A stretch of 42,353 bases of DNA from an uncultured Mycoplasmatota bacterium (GTDB taxonomy: Bacteria; Bacillota_I; Bacilli_A; RF39; UBA660), in NCBI GenBank assembly GCA_947572405.1, contig CANPBV010000001.1, positions 1 to 42,353 on the forward strand, read 5' to 3'. The notes beneath the pieces are model-generated. The model made no database searches, had not been told where the DNA came from, and saw only the letters and a list, made by a program, of their open reading frames with translations. This document shows, piece by piece, positions 22,368 to 30,560 of this stretch. Position 1 is the first letter of the stretch. Each line of letters begins with the position of its first letter. A program made the position numbers and the translations under genes.

Positions 22368-23462
22368 TTATACTAACTTTTGACTATTTCGAATTAATTC
22401 TAATATTCCTTCTTTTCCATTTTGTAATTTTTGAACTGACTTTCCATTTCCTAATGTATAAATTATTTCTGCCAAGAAAGGCATACAGTCTACTCTAGTT
22501 ATCCACTTTCTTTCCAAATAAACATCTGGAATATAAGTCAAATTAGTTGTGTAAACCCCATCAAACAATTTTTGTTCGTAAGCCTTGTCAAATGCTTCAA
22601 TCCCATTTGTAAATAAAGCAAACGAAGCAGATAAATAAATTCTCCTAGCTCCCATTTCTTTCATTTTTTTAGCTACATCTATCATTGATTCCCCTGAAGC
22701 AATCATATCATCTACAATTAAAACATCTTTGTCAGTTACATCTTTTCCCAAGTAACTGTGTTCTACCACAGGATTTTTTCCATTTTCCACAATGGAATAA
22801 TCTCTTCTTTTATAAGATACTCCTAAATCACAGCCTAAAAGTTCTGCATAATATCGTGCTCTTTCAACGGCTCCCATATCTGGACTTACAATAAAGATAT
22901 TTTTTAAATCAATATCCTCTTTTTCTAAAAAAGTTTTTAAAATTGTATGTGTTGGATAAAAATTATCAAAGGGAAGATTTGGAATTGCATTTTGAACCTG
23001 CGGATCATGGGCATCAAATGTCACAATTCCATTCACACCCAAAGCTTCTAATTCTTGTAAGGCCAAAGCACAATCTAATGATTCTCTTCCCTTTCTTTTA
23101 TGTTGCCTTGATTCATACAAAAGAGGCATCACAACATGAATACTAGAAGCATGTCCTTTAATTGCTGAAATCGCTCTTTTGATATCTTGAAAATGTTCAT
23201 CTGGAGACATAATATGCTCTTGACCATATAAATTATAAGTTATTCCATAATTTCCAACATCAGAAAGAATAAAAACTTCCTTATGTCGAACGGTTTGTCC
23301 TAATTCAGCTTTCCCTTCCCCATTCGCAAATCTTGGCTGTTTTAATGGTACAATTAAATCTTCAATTGCGCCATATTGTTCCTGTATTTTTAAAGCAATT
23401 TCCTTTCCTCTCTTTTCAAAATTTTTTAAAATTACTAACCGAATATTATTATTCATTTCCAA
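22368..23462 (-). CDS. prs: Ribose-phosphate pyrophosphokinase, divergent long form
   Basis: About 364 residues, longer than the usual about 315. It makes PRPP from ribose-5-phosphate and ATP for nucleotide, His and Trp synthesis. The PRPP loop DVLIVDDMIASGES is clear. Other family sites are altered: RFANGEGK for the FSDGE region, YESRQHKRKGRES for YARQDRK...REP, and FDAHDPQVQNA for DLHAxQIQGF. There is an insertion (YNLYGQEHIMSPDEHFQD) in the N-terminal half. TTG at 23460-23462 is the best start, with AGAGGG 8 bases upstream; the GTG at 23471 overlaps that site and the ATG at 23456 is far from it. Transcribed downstream of aspS but with its own extended -10. Confidence 0.9.
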   Translation of the reverse strand: MEMNNNIRLVILKNFEKRGKEIALKIQEQYGAIEDLIVPLKQPRFANGEGKAELGQTVRHKEVFILSDVGNYGITYNLYGQEHIMSPDEHFQDIKRAISAIKGHASSIHVVMPLLYESRQHKRKGRESLDCALALQELEALGVNGIVTFDAHDPQVQNAIPNLPFDNFYPTHTILKTFLEKEDIDLKNIFIVSPDMGAVERARYYAELLGCDLGVSYKRRDYSIVENGKNPVVEHSYLGKDVTDKDVLIVDDMIASGESMIDVAKKMKEMGARRIYLSASFALFTNGIEAFDKAYEQKLFDGVYTTNLTYIPDVYLERKWITRVDCMPFLAEIIYTLGNGKSVQKLQNGKEGILELIRNSQKLV

Positions 23463-23491
23463 AACTAACACCCTCTCACTACTTTATTTTT

Positions 23492-23500
23492 AGTATAGCA
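23492..23500 (-). promoter_or_regulatory. Extended -10 promoter of prs
   Basis: TGC-TATACT on the minus strand (-10 at 23497-23492), about 30 bases upstream of the TTG start, just after the aspS terminator. Confidence 0.6.
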
Positions 23501-23521
23501 TGAAAATATAACAAATTCCAG

Positions 23522-23553
23522 AAAAAAAGTAGAAATTTTATTTTTTCTACTTT
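23522..23553 (-). terminator. Terminator of aspS, overlapping the stop codon
   Basis: AAAGTAGAAA (minus strand, 23553-23544) pairs with TTTCTACTTT (23535-23526), then U residues. The aspS TAG stop lies in the 5' arm. Confidence 0.88.
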
Positions 23554-25301
23554 TCTAACTTGATGCCTAATTCCTTTAACTGTTTTTCATCGACTATATT
23601 TGGGGCTTCACTCATCAAGTCTGAAGCACTTGCTGTTTTAGGAAATGCAATAACATCTCTAATATTTTCGGTTTTAGAAAGTAACATTGTTAGACGGTCT
23701 AAACCAAATGCAAGTCCTCCATGCGGAGGCGTTCCATATTGAAATGCATCAATGAAGAAACCAAATTTTTCCTTGGCAGATTCTGGAGTAAATCCTAGTG
23801 CTTCAAACATTTTTCTTTGAATTTCAGAATTATGAATACGAATACTTCCCCCTCCTGCTTCATACCCGTTAATGACAATATCATAAGCTTTTGCTTTACA
23901 CTCTCCAGGGTTTGTCATTAATCGATCTACATCGCTATCATGGGGTGCTGTAAAAGGGTGATGGCAAGCCATATATCTATTTTCTTCTTCACTATATTCA
24001 AAAACTGGAAAATTCACAACCCAAAGAAGTTTATACTGATCAGGATCAATGAGACCTAATTCCTTTCCAAGCTTTACACGTAGGGCTCCTAAACTATTTT
24101 TTACAATATTTTTCTTATCTGCAACGATCAATACCAAATCATTATTTTCTAATTCTAGCTTTTGTTTTATATCAACCAATTCTTCTGTTGAAAGAACTTT
24201 GATGATACTACCAGAAAGTTCATTATCAATAAATTTCAAATAAGCAAGTCCTGTTGCCCCGTATGTTTTCACGAACTCTGTTAAAATATCCAAATTTTTT
24301 CTAGAGTATTTATCAGCTACATTTTTAGCAACAACTGCATTGATAATTCCTCCTTCTTCAATTACAGATTTAAAAACACCAAATTCTGTCTTCTGAAATA
24401 TAGAAGTAATATTTTCTAATTTCATATCAAATCGTAAATCTGGTTTATCACTTCCATACTTGTCAATTGCTTCATCATATTCCATTTTTAAAAGTGGTAA
24501 TTCAATTTCAATTCCTTTTACTTTCTGAAACATATAAGCAATAAGGCGTTCGGCTAAATCCATGACATCATTTTGATCTACAAAACTCATTTCCAAATCG
24601 ATTTGCGTAAATTCAGGTTGCCTATCTGCCCTTAAATCTTCATCCCTAAAACATTTTGCAATTTGAAAGTATCGTTCTATTCCACCAACCATTAACAATT
24701 GTTTAAATAATTGTGGTGATTGCGGAAGAGCATAAAATTTTCCGTTATTCACTCTAGAAGGCACCAAATAGTCTCTTGCACCTTCTGGAGTCGATTTACA
24801 AAGAACTGGTGTTTCTACTTCTACAAAATCTTCTTTATCTAAAAATTCTCTGGTTGCTGCCATAATTTTATGACGCATGATCAGTTTTTCTTTTATCGCA
24901 TTTCTTCTTAAATCCAGATATCGATATTTCAATCTTGTATCTTCTAAAGCGGTTGTGGTATCACTAATCTCAAATGGTAAGTCACTAGCAACATTTAAAA
25001 TTTCAATTTCAGTAACTTCTAATTCAATATCACCAGTATCCATATTCGGATTTTTACTCTCACGTTCTGTTATTGTACCAGTAAGTGCTACAACATATTC
25101 GCTTTTTAAGGTCTCTGCTATTTTATAGCAGTCCTGCTCTGGCCTTACCAATGCCTGGATGACACCACTACGATCTCTTAAATCCAGGAATAATAATCCG
25201 CCTAAATTTCTTTTCTTGTTAATCCAACCATGTAAAGTGACTGTTTTTCCTACATCTTTCAATCTAAATTCATTGTTCTTATATTGTTTCATAATAAGCA
25301 T
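23547..25301 (-). CDS. aspS: Aspartyl-tRNA synthetase
   Basis: About 584 residues; class II synthetase of the bacterial type. An N-terminal OB-fold anticodon domain (KTVTLHGWINKKRNLGGLLF) is followed by the catalytic core with motif 2 (CFRDEDLRADRQPEFTQIDL), a GAD insertion (about 300-400), and motif 3 (GLAFGLDRLTMLL). It charges tRNA-Asp, and possibly tRNA-Asn in species with GatCAB. The start is not certain. AAGGGA lies just before two ATGs at 25304 and 25301; the ATG at 25292 gives the shortest form and one at 25322 the longest. A strong promoter lies at 25358-25386. hisS, its common neighbour, is absent. Confidence 0.96.
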   Translation of the reverse strand: MLIMKQYKNNEFRLKDVGKTVTLHGWINKKRNLGGLLFLDLRDRSGVIQALVRPEQDCYKIAETLKSEYVVALTGTITERESKNPNMDTGDIELEVTEIEILNVASDLPFEISDTTTALEDTRLKYRYLDLRRNAIKEKLIMRHKIMAATREFLDKEDFVEVETPVLCKSTPEGARDYLVPSRVNNGKFYALPQSPQLFKQLLMVGGIERYFQIAKCFRDEDLRADRQPEFTQIDLEMSFVDQNDVMDLAERLIAYMFQKVKGIEIELPLLKMEYDEAIDKYGSDKPDLRFDMKLENITSIFQKTEFGVFKSVIEEGGIINAVVAKNVADKYSRKNLDILTEFVKTYGATGLAYLKFIDNELSGSIIKVLSTEELVDIKQKLELENNDLVLIVADKKNIVKNSLGALRVKLGKELGLIDPDQYKLLWVVNFPVFEYSEEENRYMACHHPFTAPHDSDVDRLMTNPGECKAKAYDIVINGYEAGGGSIRIHNSEIQRKMFEALGFTPESAKEKFGFFIDAFQYGTPPHGGLAFGLDRLTMLLSKTENIRDVIAFPKTASASDLMSEAPNIVDEKQLKELGIKLEK

Positions 25302-25357
25302 CATTCCCTTCACTTCATTCAAGATACATATAGAAATAAAAGCCTCGAATTAAATTT

Positions 25358-25386
25358 ATTTTATAAAACACCTTTTTATTTAGCAA
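25358..25386 (-). promoter_or_regulatory. aspS promoter
   Basis: TTGCTA (-35, minus strand 25386-25381), 17-base spacer, TAAAAT (-10, 25363-25358). The leader is about 50 bases. Confidence 0.75.
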
Positions 25387-25486
25387 TATTATTTTAACAT
25401 TTTTTTAGTTTACGAGCAAGCCCATTATGCTTTTCATATACAGATTGTAACAAACTATATATTTTTAATGAACCCTTTTAGTCAAT

Positions 25487-26566
25487 CTAATCTTTTAACA
25501 TAACGCTTTCATTAATCACCATTGTACTATAAAGAAATAAAACATCTTGGTCTTCAAATGTAATGACTTCATTTAATTTAGAAGCCCCCATATATCGTAA
25601 ATCAATCAGTGTAATTTTAGAATAACTCTCTATTAATAATGGTGTTAAACTACTAGCAAATGAGTCTCTAAAAATAACCAATTCTTTTCCTGATTTATTT
25701 TCTTTATTTTGAATTGTTATAAAAGGTGTGGAACCTGACAAAAAGACATTATAGGAATCCATTTTTCCAAGTTCTTTTAAATGATATACTCCATGAAAAG
25801 AAGAATCCGATTTATTTTCTACATAGGCATGTTCTATCGCTTTATTTGTCAAAAAGGTTAATTTTTCTCCCTTTCCTCCAATCGCTGCTTGTCCATAATA
25901 TACACCATAAAAAGGTTTATAATCTTGAAATTCATATTGATGATTTGAAGCATTTCCTATCATTTTTTCTTCTAATCTACGTGCCACTGGAATGATTTTT
26001 TCTTGTCTCCAATGGGTATCTGTATCATAATAATGCTCTAAAGAAAGTAAGTCACGTACTTCTATATAAGAAAGTTCTTTGGTATTCTCTTTTATCAGTT
26101 TATATAATTTATCATAATCCATTTTAAGATGTTCATCTTCTAAGTAATAGTTTTTATCTGGAATTACCATATAATAAACATTCATTCCCTGTAAATATTT
26201 ATCGTAAATCTGATTTACTTTCTTTGTAAAAAGCTCTACATTCGTCTCTTTTAATGGGTATTCTATTTTAAATATCTTATTATTTTTGATATAAATCCCA
26301 TTATTGTCTAGTTTTTGAAACATGGAATATTCTACATTGGCTTTCAAACCTCTAAAATTATTTCGAAATGGAAATTGGTCTAATGTATACGTTTCAAATT
26401 CTTTGATTGCACTTCCATCTAATACCTTAGAAATTGTTATCTCAGGAAACTGTTTTAGATGCCTTCGTTCTTCAAATGATAATTCTTCATCTTTCATTAT
26501 AAAATTGAAAAGAAAGAATCCATAAATGATACTTAAAAATAAAACAATTGTTACTTTTTCTTTCAT
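25487..26566 (-). CDS. DHHW/AlgJ-AlgX-like protein, O-acetylation partner of the MBOAT
   Basis: 359 residues with an N-terminal membrane anchor (VTIVLFLSIIYGFFLFNFI) and an extracytoplasmic SGNH-like domain. The N-terminal ENR/LxxFPE-type segment (ERRHLKQFPEITI) and DQFPFRNNFRGLKA are typical of DHHW proteins. The signature DTHW is at about 183-186, and a likely nucleophile segment is FRDSFASSL in the last third. Family knowledge: AlgJ/AlgX-type proteins take acyl groups from an MBOAT partner and move them to a polysaccharide outside the membrane. It starts 8 bases after the MBOAT gene, which fits. The acceptor polymer is unknown. Confidence 0.85.
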   Translation of the reverse strand: MKEKVTIVLFLSIIYGFFLFNFIMKDEELSFEERRHLKQFPEITISKVLDGSAIKEFETYTLDQFPFRNNFRGLKANVEYSMFQKLDNNGIYIKNNKIFKIEYPLKETNVELFTKKVNQIYDKYLQGMNVYYMVIPDKNYYLEDEHLKMDYDKLYKLIKENTKELSYIEVRDLLSLEHYYDTDTHWRQEKIIPVARRLEEKMIGNASNHQYEFQDYKPFYGVYYGQAAIGGKGEKLTFLTNKAIEHAYVENKSDSSFHGVYHLKELGKMDSYNVFLSGSTPFITIQNKENKSGKELVIFRDSFASSLTPLLIESYSKITLIDLRYMGASKLNEVITFEDQDVLFLYSTMVINESVMLKD

Positions 26567-26574
26567 ATTATCAC

Positions 26575-27966
26575 CTAAAATCTAAAATACAAAAATGGGT
26601 TAAAAGAACTATCAATTAAAAAGGCTGTCACAATGAGTAAAAGTGCAACATAATAAAATGGTTCTATTCCATTTAAAAATAGATTGAATCCTTTCTTTTG
26701 TTTTAACTTATGAAACATATTTGTAAATATTGGAGTAGAAGCAATAAGTGCAATTACCAAAACTACGATATAGCTTCTTATATAATAACTCGTTTCTACT
26801 GTTAAAAGTGGTAATCCTCCAAGTCCAAACATGTTTTTAAAAAATAATATTCCATCATTGATTGAACTTATATTAAAAATAACAAAACTAATGAGTACTA
26901 AAAGTACTGTATAAAAATGTCTAAATATTCTATGTTTTTCTAGAAATTTTCCATATATTTTCTTTTCTAAGACTAGAATGAGCGCAAAATAAATTCCCCA
27001 TATAATAAAGTTCCAAGCAGCGCCATGCCAAAATCCAGTTAAAAACCAAACAACAAGAATATTGCGAATCCATTTTAATTCAGAAACACGGTTCCCACCT
27101 AATGGTATATAAACATAATCACGAAGCCAACTGGATAAAGAAATATGCCAACGCCTCCAAAAATCTGTTATGGATTTGGCGATCAAAGGATAATTAAAAT
27201 TTTCTAAAAAATGAAATCCAAACATATTTCCTAACCCAATTGCCATATCACTGTATCCAGAAAAATCAAAATAAATTTGTAAGGTATAAGAAAGCGCAAT
27301 TACCCAAAAACCAATGATACTAGCTTCATTTGCTTCTAGTAGAATAACACTAAGTTCTCCTATGACATTGGCTAATAATACTTTTTTTGAAAGGCCAATT
27401 ATAAATCTTCTAATGCCTGTTTCAAAACCGGTCATGGTATGTTTTCTAGATTTTAATTCTTCTGCTACATCTTTATATCGAACAATTGGACCTGCTACTA
27501 GTTGCGGAAACAAACATACATAAGTCGCAAAATCTAAAAAATTCCTATTTGCTTTCACCGTTCCTCTATAAACATCCACCACATAACTTAATGTTTGAAA
27601 AGTAAAAAAACTAATTCCAATTGGCATTACTACTTTTAATAAACCAAATTCTGTTTGAAATATTGTATTCATATTATCAATAAAAAAGTCTGTATATTTA
27701 AAATAACCTAATAATCCTAAATTGATAGCTATTGTTACGACTAGAATAACTTTCTTATGATTGCTTTTTTCTACCACAATTCCTAATAGATAATTCATAA
27801 AACAAGAAAGCAACAAAATCCATATATGTAATTGTTCGCCATAAAAGTAAAAGAACAAACTAGAGATTAGTAATACTATATTTTTCCATCTATTTGGAAC
27901 TAAAAAATAACAAAATAATAAAAGTGGTAAAAAGTAATATAAAAATGAAATACTTGAAAATAACAT
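26575..27966 (-). CDS. MBOAT family O-acyltransferase, AlgI-like
   Basis: 463 residues with about 11 membrane segments. MBOAT features are SFFTFQTLSYVVDVYRG, FPQLVAGPIVRY, YSDMAIGLGNMFGFHF, FWRRWHISLSSWLRDYVYIP (the conserved arginine-rich re-entrant part) and the catalytic His in FLTGFWHGAAWNF. AlgI/PatA-type proteins pass acetyl groups from a cytoplasmic donor across the membrane. It is followed directly by the DHHW gene and preceded by a DUF4358 lipoprotein gene across a terminator-like hairpin. AAGGGG lies 6 bases before the ATG. I saw no good separate promoter, so expression probably depends on read-through from the sigma factor operon. Confidence 0.93.
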   Translation of the reverse strand: MLFSSISFLYYFLPLLLFCYFLVPNRWKNIVLLISSLFFYFYGEQLHIWILLLSCFMNYLLGIVVEKSNHKKVILVVTIAINLGLLGYFKYTDFFIDNMNTIFQTEFGLLKVVMPIGISFFTFQTLSYVVDVYRGTVKANRNFLDFATYVCLFPQLVAGPIVRYKDVAEELKSRKHTMTGFETGIRRFIIGLSKKVLLANVIGELSVILLEANEASIIGFWVIALSYTLQIYFDFSGYSDMAIGLGNMFGFHFLENFNYPLIAKSITDFWRRWHISLSSWLRDYVYIPLGGNRVSELKWIRNILVVWFLTGFWHGAAWNFIIWGIYFALILVLEKKIYGKFLEKHRIFRHFYTVLLVLISFVIFNISSINDGILFFKNMFGLGGLPLLTVETSYYIRSYIVVLVIALIASTPIFTNMFHKLKQKKGFNLFLNGIEPFYYVALLLIVTAFLIDSSFNPFLYFRF

Positions 27967-27982
27967 AATATACCCCTTATCT

Positions 27983-28004
27983 AAAAAACCTTCTTTTTAG
28001 AAGG
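27983..28004 (-). terminator. Terminator or attenuator between DUF4358 and MBOAT genes
   Basis: CCTTCT (minus strand, 28004-27999), AAAA loop, AGAAGG (27994-27989), then six U. It begins one base after the DUF4358 stop. Because no clear promoter lies between it and the MBOAT gene, it may set the ratio of upstream to downstream products. Confidence 0.8.
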
Positions 28005-28005
28005 C

Positions 28006-28494
28006 TTATTTTCCTAGTGCTTTAAAACTTTCACTTAATTTTTTTGCGTAATCATTATTCATAATTAAAACAATGACATCTCCAATATTATCAACGATAA
28101 CATTTTCCTCTTCTACACCAACACAAATCCATTTTCTTGGATCCACTTTTTCCTTAATATCTTTTTTGGCTTGCTCTATATCTGCTCCTTTGTTCATACG
28201 AACTAATACTACTGAATGCGCTGTTGAACCAACCATAGATTCAGAGGCTAACGCTTCTTTGTAATCTAATTTGTCTACCCCTAAATAATAAGATAAAGTT
28301 TCTCCAGTCACTTCTTTATCTTCTAAAAACATAAAGTCTTCTTCTTCATTAATGCCAGCACCTTTATATAATTTTCTCATTAATTCTGGCAATGTGCCCT
28401 CTAAATTCTTTTCCTTTTTTTCGCCACATCCAGTAATAGATAACATCATAACAAATGCCATCATCACTACTACAATTTTAGATAATTTTTTCAT
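28006..28494 (-). CDS. DUF4358 lipoprotein
   Basis: 162 residues: signal peptide and lipobox (SITGCG, Cys at about 23), then a domain with LPELMRKLYKGAGINEEEDFMF, a YYLGVD motif, and the conserved ASESMVGSTAHSVVLVRMNKGADIEQAKKDIKEKVDPRKWICV. This is the DUF4358 pattern, which is often found beside MBOAT and DHHW genes in clostridia. Function unknown; an accessory role at the membrane surface in acylation is likely. It starts 17 bases after the anti-sigma candidate gene, so it is part of the sigma factor operon. Confidence 0.85.
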   Translation of the reverse strand: MKKLSKIVVVMMAFVMMLSITGCGEKKEKNLEGTLPELMRKLYKGAGINEEEDFMFLEDKEVTGETLSYYLGVDKLDYKEALASESMVGSTAHSVVLVRMNKGADIEQAKKDIKEKVDPRKWICVGVEEENVIVDNIGDVIVLIMNNDYAKKLSESFKALGK

Positions 28495-28511
28495 ATTTTC
28501 CTCCCAATATT

Positions 28512-28946
28512 TTATCTTTCTATTTTTTGATACAAGAAGTAAGAGTTTTCACATTTGACAATAATCGTATCTTTTTGTTCCCCCTGATAAATTATAAATT
28601 TCTTATTGTTATCATATACTGTATCTAAATATTTCATCCCCTCTTTATTTTTTACCCCTTTTACTTTTTCATAACAGATATTTTGATAACAAAGATCATT
28701 TGTTTCTTCCATTGCTGTTCTTGGCCCTATAGAAGTTGGATTAATTCCCATATCTTCTTTTTCAAAACCATTTACAATTAAGAAACAGAAAACAAAACAA
28801 AGCGATACCATTCCTAACTTCCAAACATAATTTATAGAAAATTTTGTTTTTCTTTTTCTTGAAAGAATATTTTCTAACATCTTATCTTTTTTATTCTTAC
28901 TAGGTTCCACCTTATTTAAAGCTTGAATAAATGTTTTATTCTTCAT
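28512..28946 (-). CDS. Anti-sigma factor candidate, single-pass membrane protein
   Basis: 144 residues. A basic cytoplasmic N-terminal part (about 1-42, NKVEPSKNKKDKMLENILSRKRK) is followed by one membrane helix (LGMVSLCFVFCFLIVNGF) and an extracytoplasmic tail of about 80 residues with two cysteines in CYQNICYEKV. No zinc-binding HCC motif is present. The gene starts inside the ECF sigma gene (11-base overlap), the usual place for a cognate anti-sigma factor. I do not recognise the family from sequence, so the role comes from context and topology. Confidence 0.65.
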   Translation of the reverse strand: MKNKTFIQALNKVEPSKNKKDKMLENILSRKRKTKFSINYVWKLGMVSLCFVFCFLIVNGFEKEDMGINPTSIGPRTAMEETNDLCYQNICYEKVKGVKNKEGMKYLDTVYDNNKKFIIYQGEQKDTIIVKCENSYFLYQKIER

Positions 28947-29424
28947 TTTTTTCCCCCTCTAAGAGTTCACGCAAGTAACTTCTCCCCCTATGTAGATAAG
29001 ATCTTACAGTTGCTTCGTTCATATGTAGAATAGTAGCTATCTCGTTTGTATGATATCCCTCATAATAATAACAATACAGAACTGTTTTATATTTTTGGGG
29101 AAGATGTAATAAAGTTTCCAAGGTTTCATCCTTTTTTTCCCAAGTTGCGATATCCAATTCTTTAAACATAACCTTTTGTTTCCACCAATGTTTCAGATTA
29201 TTTTTACACATATTGCTAGCGGTTACAATCAGCCAAGCTTTTCTATGATTTTCATCTTTAAATATAGGCTCCGACGTAAATAATTTCACAAAAACATTTT
29301 GAACAATATCTTCTGTATCAGAGTGGTTTTTAAAATATAGAAAACAAATTCGATAAACCATATCTACATATTTTTGGTAAATTTTAATAAACTCTTCTTC
29401 TCTTTGTACCAAAGAGGCATGCAT
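28936..29424 (-). CDS. ECF-type RNA polymerase sigma factor
   Basis: 162 residues with sigma region 2 (FIKIYQKYVDMVYRICFLYF, then HSDTEDIVQNVFVKLFT and HRKAWLIVTASNMCKNNLK) and region 4 (LLHLPQKYKTVLYCYYYEGYHTNEIATILHMNEATVRSYLHRGRSYLR). Regions 1 and 3 are missing, as in ECF factors. AGGAG lies 7 bases before the ATG. It heads the operon of the anti-sigma candidate and DUF4358 lipoprotein, with the MBOAT-DHHW pair downstream. Upstream on the minus strand TGCAACATTTTT (near 29475) resembles an ECF -35, so self-activation is possible but unproven. Confidence 0.93.
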   Translation of the reverse strand: MHASLVQREEEFIKIYQKYVDMVYRICFLYFKNHSDTEDIVQNVFVKLFTSEPIFKDENHRKAWLIVTASNMCKNNLKHWWKQKVMFKELDIATWEKKDETLETLLHLPQKYKTVLYCYYYEGYHTNEIATILHMNEATVRSYLHRGRSYLRELLEGEKNEE

Positions 29425-29493
29425 ACATTCACTCCTCTCATATATAAAACAATTGAATATTCAAAAATGTTGCACGAAAAAGAAAAAAATTAT

Positions 29494-30501
29494 TTAATTT
29501 TCATCTAATACACTTTCATAAATTTCAATTAGTTTTTTTCCGATTAATTTTAGGTCCCTTTCTTTTGCTACTTCGTATCCTGCTTCTACCAAAGATGGCA
29601 GTTTTCCTTCTAATATTCCTTTTATTTTCTCTTCAAATTCATCAATATCTTTTGCTTTATAAACATTTTTGCCATCTTCCAACCATTCTGAGAATACTGG
29701 AATATCCCTGATTAAAGATGGAATCTTGGCTGCGCATGCTTCAATAATAGGAATTCCCTCTGTTTCTTCTAAGGTTGGAAACAAATATAAATTAGCCCCT
29801 GATAAGGCATCTCTTATCATAGTAGATTCTACATATCCCGCGAAGTGCAAATTCGGTAATTCTGTATTCACCGCTTCTCTAATTTTTAATGGACTTGCAG
29901 ATAATGGACTATATCCAAACCAAATAAATTTATATTCTGGAAGCCGTTTCGCTAATTCTACAAAGTCCAAAATCCCTTTTCGTTCTATATATAGTCCAAT
30001 ACCAACAATCACTTTTTCATGTTCTTGGTATCCATAAAATTCTCTAAAGGCTTGTCCTTTTTTTGAATTATGTTCAAAAAAACTAACATCAATGCCATTT
30101 GATAAAGCAACAATTGGCGCTTCTATCGTTCCATAACTTTCTAATAATCTTTTAGAATAAGGAGTTGGAGTAATAATTTTATCTCCTAAATTATAACATT
30201 TGGTAATCCACCATTTAAAAATTGGAGCCATTTGATTCGAAAAAATAAATGAATTTTTAAAATCCTCTTCGGTTGAATGGGCATGATAAATCACTTTTTT
30301 TCCCGCATCTTTTGCTTTTTTAGCGAGTGCAAAAGAATTTGGACCATAGAAATTAATATGTACAATATCATAAGTATCATTTGGATCGGTTGTATGGTCA
30401 ATATGGTTTTCTTCTAAAGCTTTTAGTTGATGCTTAATCGCTTTTCCTAATCCAGATTTTTCTATTTGTTTTAATCCCTCTGTATACAGTAATACTTTCA
30501 T
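29494..30501 (-). CDS. GT4 glycosyltransferase, diacylglycerol-glycoside type
   Basis: 335 residues of GT-B fold. The N-terminal acceptor domain has the EKSGLGKAIKHQLKALEE motif, and a YHAHSTEEDF stretch follows. The donor domain has VGIGLYIERKGILDF and the EX7E motif (ETEGIPIIE) near about 245-255. The N-terminal pattern and short length recall the Acholeplasma and streptococcal glucosyl/galactosyl-diacylglycerol synthases, which build glycolipids for membranes and lipoteichoic acid anchors. Donor sugar and acceptor are not certain. The ATG follows GGGAGG. It has its own promoter and lies downstream of mutY on the same strand. Confidence 0.8.
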   Translation of the reverse strand: MKVLLYTEGLKQIEKSGLGKAIKHQLKALEENHIDHTTDPNDTYDIVHINFYGPNSFALAKKAKDAGKKVIYHAHSTEEDFKNSFIFSNQMAPIFKWWITKCYNLGDKIITPTPYSKRLLESYGTIEAPIVALSNGIDVSFFEHNSKKGQAFREFYGYQEHEKVIVGIGLYIERKGILDFVELAKRLPEYKFIWFGYSPLSASPLKIREAVNTELPNLHFAGYVESTMIRDALSGANLYLFPTLEETEGIPIIEACAAKIPSLIRDIPVFSEWLEDGKNVYKAKDIDEFEEKIKGILEGKLPSLVEAGYEVAKERDLKLIGKKLIEIYESVLDEN

Positions 30502-30526
30502 AGAGACCTCCCTTTTATCTAATATA

Positions 30527-30555
30527 AGGATAACACAAACTTGTTATCGTTGCAA
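30527..30555 (-). promoter_or_regulatory. Possible promoter of the glycosyltransferase gene
   Basis: TTGCAA (-35, minus strand 30555-30550), 17-base spacer, TATCCT (-10, 30532-30527), about 25 bases before the ATG. Confidence 0.5.
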
Positions 30556-30560
30556 GAAAC

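Noticed and set aside
25323..25486. T-box or other riboswitch upstream of aspS
   Set aside because: The leader is short and AT-rich; no T-box sequence or terminator/antiterminator pair is visible.
29450..29480. ECF-type autoregulatory promoter upstream of the sigma gene
   Set aside because: TGCAAC plus a T run looks like an ECF -35, but no matching -10 (CGT-like) is found at about 16 bases, so I did not list it as a feature.
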